A DNA stretch of 8,025 nucleotides from Bacteroidota bacterium (GTDB lineage: Bacteria > Bacteroidota > Ignavibacteria > Ignavibacteriales > Ignavibacteriaceae), in the NCBI GenBank assembly GCA_021796135.1, contig JAJYOQ010000175.1, positions 1 through 8,025 of the forward strand. Reading direction: 5' to 3'. The translations under genes and the position numbers were made by a program. The notes below the pieces were generated by a model. That model was not told where the DNA came from. It was given only the letters and a program-made list of their open reading frames with translations, and did no database searches. Numbering within the stretch: position 1 is the first letter of the stretch; each line of letters starts with the position of its first letter. Below are positions 6,472 through 8,025 of this stretch, in pieces.

Positions 6472-6774
6472 TTAACAAGATATACTTTGCTCTAATAACA
6501 TCATTAATAATTCCGTTTCATCTTCTGTTAATTTTGTATTGTCAATTTCCTCATTATTATTTTTTTTTGTTGTTTTCTCATTTGCCGGAAGGTTAAAGAT
6601 TTTTATATCATTTCCTGAAGTTTCGATAACCTCTTTATGTTCTAATGACTCTAAATTTTTTTTTAACTTATCCATATTCCATCCAGGCAGCTTTTCCAAT
6701 AAAACTTCCTTAATTAAAACAGTTTTATGATGTGTGAAGATTCTCTCCCGCCGTTTACTATCTTGTATGCTCAT
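6472..6774 (-). CDS. Small charged protein, possible winged helix
   Basis: This 100-residue, highly charged protein has no signal peptide and no membrane segment. AGGAG (complement of 6786-6782) lies about 7 nt before the ATG at 6774, which supports this frame over the opposite-strand reading of 6539-6730. Residues 12-62 could form a winged helix. A first helix (KTVLIKEVLLEKLPGW, 17-32) is followed by a possible recognition helix (MDKLKKNLESLEHKEVIE, 34-51) and a strand-turn-strand 'wing' (TSGNDIKIFNLP, 52-63). An Asn/Lys/Glu-rich linker (66-80) and a short amphipathic helix (82-96) that could mediate dimerisation follow. I recognise no named family, and the helix-turn-helix reading is tentative. 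The gene is divergent from the receiver-like gene at 7029, which would suit local regulation. Confidence 0.65.
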   Translation of the reverse strand: MSIQDSKRRERIFTHHKTVLIKEVLLEKLPGWNMDKLKKNLESLEHKEVIETSGNDIKIFNLPANEKTTKKNNNEEIDNTKLTEDETELLMMLLEQSISC

Positions 6775-6803
6775 ATTGAAACTCCTAAAATATTATACCT
6801 GAA

Positions 6804-6835
6804 CAAACATAGTCTTTAAGATATATAATACCTAA
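6804..6835 (-). promoter_or_regulatory. Promoter candidate for the small charged protein
   Basis: TATGTTTG (complement of 6811-6804) matches TAnnTTTG at every defined position. Twenty bases upstream is TTAG (complement of 6835-6832), one mismatch from the -33 TTTG. The implied leader of about 25 nt contains the AGGAG ribosome binding site. Confidence 0.5.
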
Positions 6836-6854
6836 GTATAAAATCATTTAAAAA

Positions 6855-6869
6855 TGACAGATATTGTCA
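6855..6869. promoter_or_regulatory. Inverted repeat TGACA-N5-TGTCA, possible operator
   Basis: Perfect 5-bp arms at 6855-6859 and 6865-6869 flank GATAT. The dyad lies about 20 bp upstream of the minus-strand promoter candidate, between the divergent genes, where an operator would be expected. The arms are short, so chance cannot be excluded. Confidence 0.3.
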
Positions 6870-6942
6870 GTAATATTGAATTATGCTAAACCACTGAAGT
6901 TCTTTTTTTTATTACAATAAGACTTGTTTTAATGATATATAA

Positions 6943-6952
6943 AAGGTACCTT
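6943..6952. promoter_or_regulatory. Perfect palindrome AAGGTACCTT, possible operator
   Basis: This 10-bp perfect palindrome is GC-rich compared with its surroundings. It lies about 75 bp before the receiver-like gene and overlaps the weak promoter guess at 6924-6955. A regulator bound there could block RNA polymerase; this is inference from position. Confidence 0.3.
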
Positions 6953-7028
6953 ATAAGTTGATTATATATTCACAAAGCATACCCCAAAACCTTTCTGCTT
7001 ACAATTAATTTTTTAGAACGGACTATTT

Positions 7029-7460
7029 ATGTATAAAATGCTGCTTTTAGAGGACGACCCGGAATGTTCATCAGAAATCAATAAATTATTTATCAATTTT
7101 TGTAATTTACACATCACAAGTTCACCAAGTATTGCCTTACATTTAGCTACTGCCAATAAATACAATTTAATAATGATAAATATTAACAAGAAATCAGGGA
7201 TGGCAGTTATTAATATAGCTCAATCGATTAGTAACTTAAGTAATTGTAGTGAGACACCTATTGTTGCTTATGCAATTATAAAATCCGATACTAATAAAGA
7301 GTATCTATTGTCGTATGGATTTACCCATTTTATTTCAGAACCTTTTAATATTCGAAATTTTGCCCAACATATAAAGTTTATTTTATCTTCTCAAATAAAC
7401 AATAGTGATTTGCCGGATAACAGTATGAAAATACAATCAACTCCAAAGTTGGTTTATTAA
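7029..7460 (+). CDS. Stand-alone receiver-like domain lacking phosphorylation residues
   Basis: This 143-residue protein follows the response-regulator receiver fold. The first strand ends in the acidic group LLLEDDP (Glu8, Asp9, Asp10). A strand NLIMININ (46-53) occupies the phosphoacceptor position, SETPIVAYAII (75-85) matches the fourth strand, and GFTHFISEPFN (97-107) matches the loop that normally carries Lys-Pro. Three key residues are replaced: the phosphoacceptor Asp by Asn51, the switch Thr/Ser by Ala83 and the conserved Lys by Glu104. The domain is therefore unlikely to be phosphorylated and would act as a pseudo-receiver, probably through protein contacts. A 20-residue polar tail follows; no output domain is fused. 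The start is the first ATG, with only a weak upstream GGA. It is divergent from the small possible regulator at 6472-6774. The fold is fairly sure; the partner is unknown. Confidence 0.8.
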   Translation: MYKMLLLEDDPECSSEINKLFINFCNLHITSSPSIALHLATANKYNLIMININKKSGMAVINIAQSISNLSNCSETPIVAYAIIKSDTNKEYLLSYGFTHFISEPFNIRNFAQHIKFILSSQINNSDLPDNSMKIQSTPKLVY

Positions 7461-7467
7461 AAATCAC

Positions 7468-7492
7468 TGATTGAAAAACTTCAAATCAATCA
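7468..7492. terminator. Weak hairpin between convergent genes
   Basis: TGATTGA (7468-7474) and TCAATCA (7486-7492) form an AT-rich 7-bp stem with an 11-nt loop. The hairpin lies in the 42-bp gap between two convergent genes. On the minus strand a five-T run follows a few bases after the stem. No T-run follows on the plus strand. The stem is weak, so termination is only a possibility. Confidence 0.3.
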
Positions 7493-7502
7493 AAATAATT
7501 GT

Positions 7503-8025
7503 TTATTGATTCTCTTTTGGGAAATTCGTTCCAATAATTATATCCCAAAAAGGTGAACTTACACCATAACCTTTATTTGGATCCTGAAAGTGATGTTTTA
7601 TGTGATGTTTTTTTAATGCTAACCAGAATTTATTATGAATATTAAAATGGTGAACCGCATAATGGGTCATATCATAGAAAAGATATCCTGTAAGAAATCC
7701 TACAAAAAAAGGTGCTACTTCATTTACCCCGAATATTAAATAAAACATATAATAAAATAATGCAGCAAGAGGTAAACTTACTGAAGGCGGCATAACTAGT
7801 CTTCTAGAATCCATTGGGTAATCATGATGAACCCCATGAAAAATGAAATGGATTTTTTTCCCGAAATCGGATTTAGCATTAAAGTGGAATATAAACCGGT
7901 GCAAAAAATATTCAGTAAAAGTCCAGACAAATATCCCTAAAGCAATAAGGAATAATATATTTTCTAAAGGAACACTTGCAATATAAATAGCTCTATATAA
8001 AAAGTATAAAATCACCGGCAAATAG
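7503..8025 (-). CDS. Fatty acid 2-hydroxylase-like membrane protein, N-terminus beyond window
   Basis: At least 173 residues are visible. The frame stays open to the window edge. The only possible start inside is a TTG at 8021, which looks internal, so the gene is probably cut at its 5' end. Counting from that TTG, the di-iron histidine clusters of the fatty acid hydroxylase superfamily are present in order: HRFIFH (41-46), HFIFHGVHH (58-66), HYAVHH (120-125) and HHIKHH (139-144). The stretch after the second cluster, DYPMDSRRLVMPP (67-79), matches the pattern I know from FA2H/Scs7 enzymes, which hydroxylate the alpha carbon of fatty acids in sphingolipids. Hydrophobic spans at about 22-37, 82-98 and 104-117 indicate an integral membrane protein. 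Sterol or carotenoid hydroxylation is less likely given that motif. It may modify sphingolipid or lipid A-type acyl chains; no lipid-synthesis neighbour is visible to confirm this. Confidence 0.88.
   Translation of the reverse strand, partial: YLPVILYFLYRAIYIASVPLENILFLIALGIFVWTFTEYFLHRFIFHFNAKSDFGKKIHFIFHGVHHDYPMDSRRLVMPPSVSLPLAALFYYMFYLIFGVNEVAPFFVGFLTGYLFYDMTHYAVHHFNIHNKFWLALKKHHIKHHFQDPNKGYGVSSPFWDIIIGTNFPKENQ

Larger units (their letters stand above)
6775..7028. other. Divergent regulatory region between two small genes
   Basis: These 254 bp contain no credible gene. They hold a Shine-Dalgarno and promoter candidate for the minus-strand gene, the dyad at 6855-6869 and the palindrome at 6943-6952. 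For the plus-strand gene the best promoter guess is TTG at 6924-6926, then 21 bp, then TACCTTAT from 6948. It matches only four of six -7 positions, so it is weak. Confidence 0.5.

Noticed and set aside
6539..6730. Plus-strand Phe/Ser-rich 63-residue frame
   Set aside because: It is antisense to the 100-residue gene, which has a good ribosome binding site and promoter candidate. Phe/Ser runs are what Lys/Glu/Asn codons look like in reverse.

Overview
The window is strongly AT-rich. It encodes TPR lipoproteins, lipoboxes of the L-x-G-C type, outer-membrane beta-barrels ending in Phe, and -7 elements resembling TAnnTTTG. Together these suggest the Bacteroidota/Chlorobi group. Several genes carry strong Shine-Dalgarno sequences, which classical Bacteroidetes mostly lack, so an Ignavibacteria-like lineage is my best guess. 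That is inference from style only; no marker gene is present.

Layout. (1) Positions 1-623, minus strand: the N-terminal 207 residues of a TPR lipoprotein that runs off the left edge. (2) Positions 624-842: a divergent intergenic region with two interleaved Bacteroidetes-type promoter candidates. (3) Positions 843-3029, plus strand: an ATP-grasp ligase-like protein, a small single-pass membrane protein with a possible Ig-like domain 18 bp later, and a secreted outer-membrane beta-barrel resembling YjbH. The first two look like one transcription unit and the barrel may belong to it. (4) Positions 3227-6388, plus strand: a tight operon of two low-complexity lipoproteins with the same unusual architecture, then an OmpP1/FadL-type barrel whose start codon overlaps the preceding stop (TAATG). 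It ends in a clear Rho-independent terminator at 6408-6442. (5) Positions 6472-6774, minus strand: a 100-residue protein that may be a winged helix. A 254-bp region with two dyads separates it from a divergent gene at 7029-7460, which encodes a stand-alone receiver-like domain lacking all three main phosphorylation residues. (6) Positions 7503-8025, minus strand: a fatty acid 2-hydroxylase-like membrane protein with no start codon visible before the window edge.

The shared theme is the cell envelope: surface lipoproteins, outer-membrane barrels, a membrane-anchored periplasmic domain and a lipid hydroxylase. The most distinctive unit is the lipoprotein-lipoprotein-barrel operon. Both lipoproteins have an N-terminal half that is rich in aromatic residues and Asp, free of Lys/Arg and marked by a Trp-Trp pair, followed by a basic Ser/Asn-rich tail. 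The second notable item is the pseudo-receiver divergent to the small possible regulator. No tRNA, rRNA, CRISPR array, insertion sequence or defence gene was seen.
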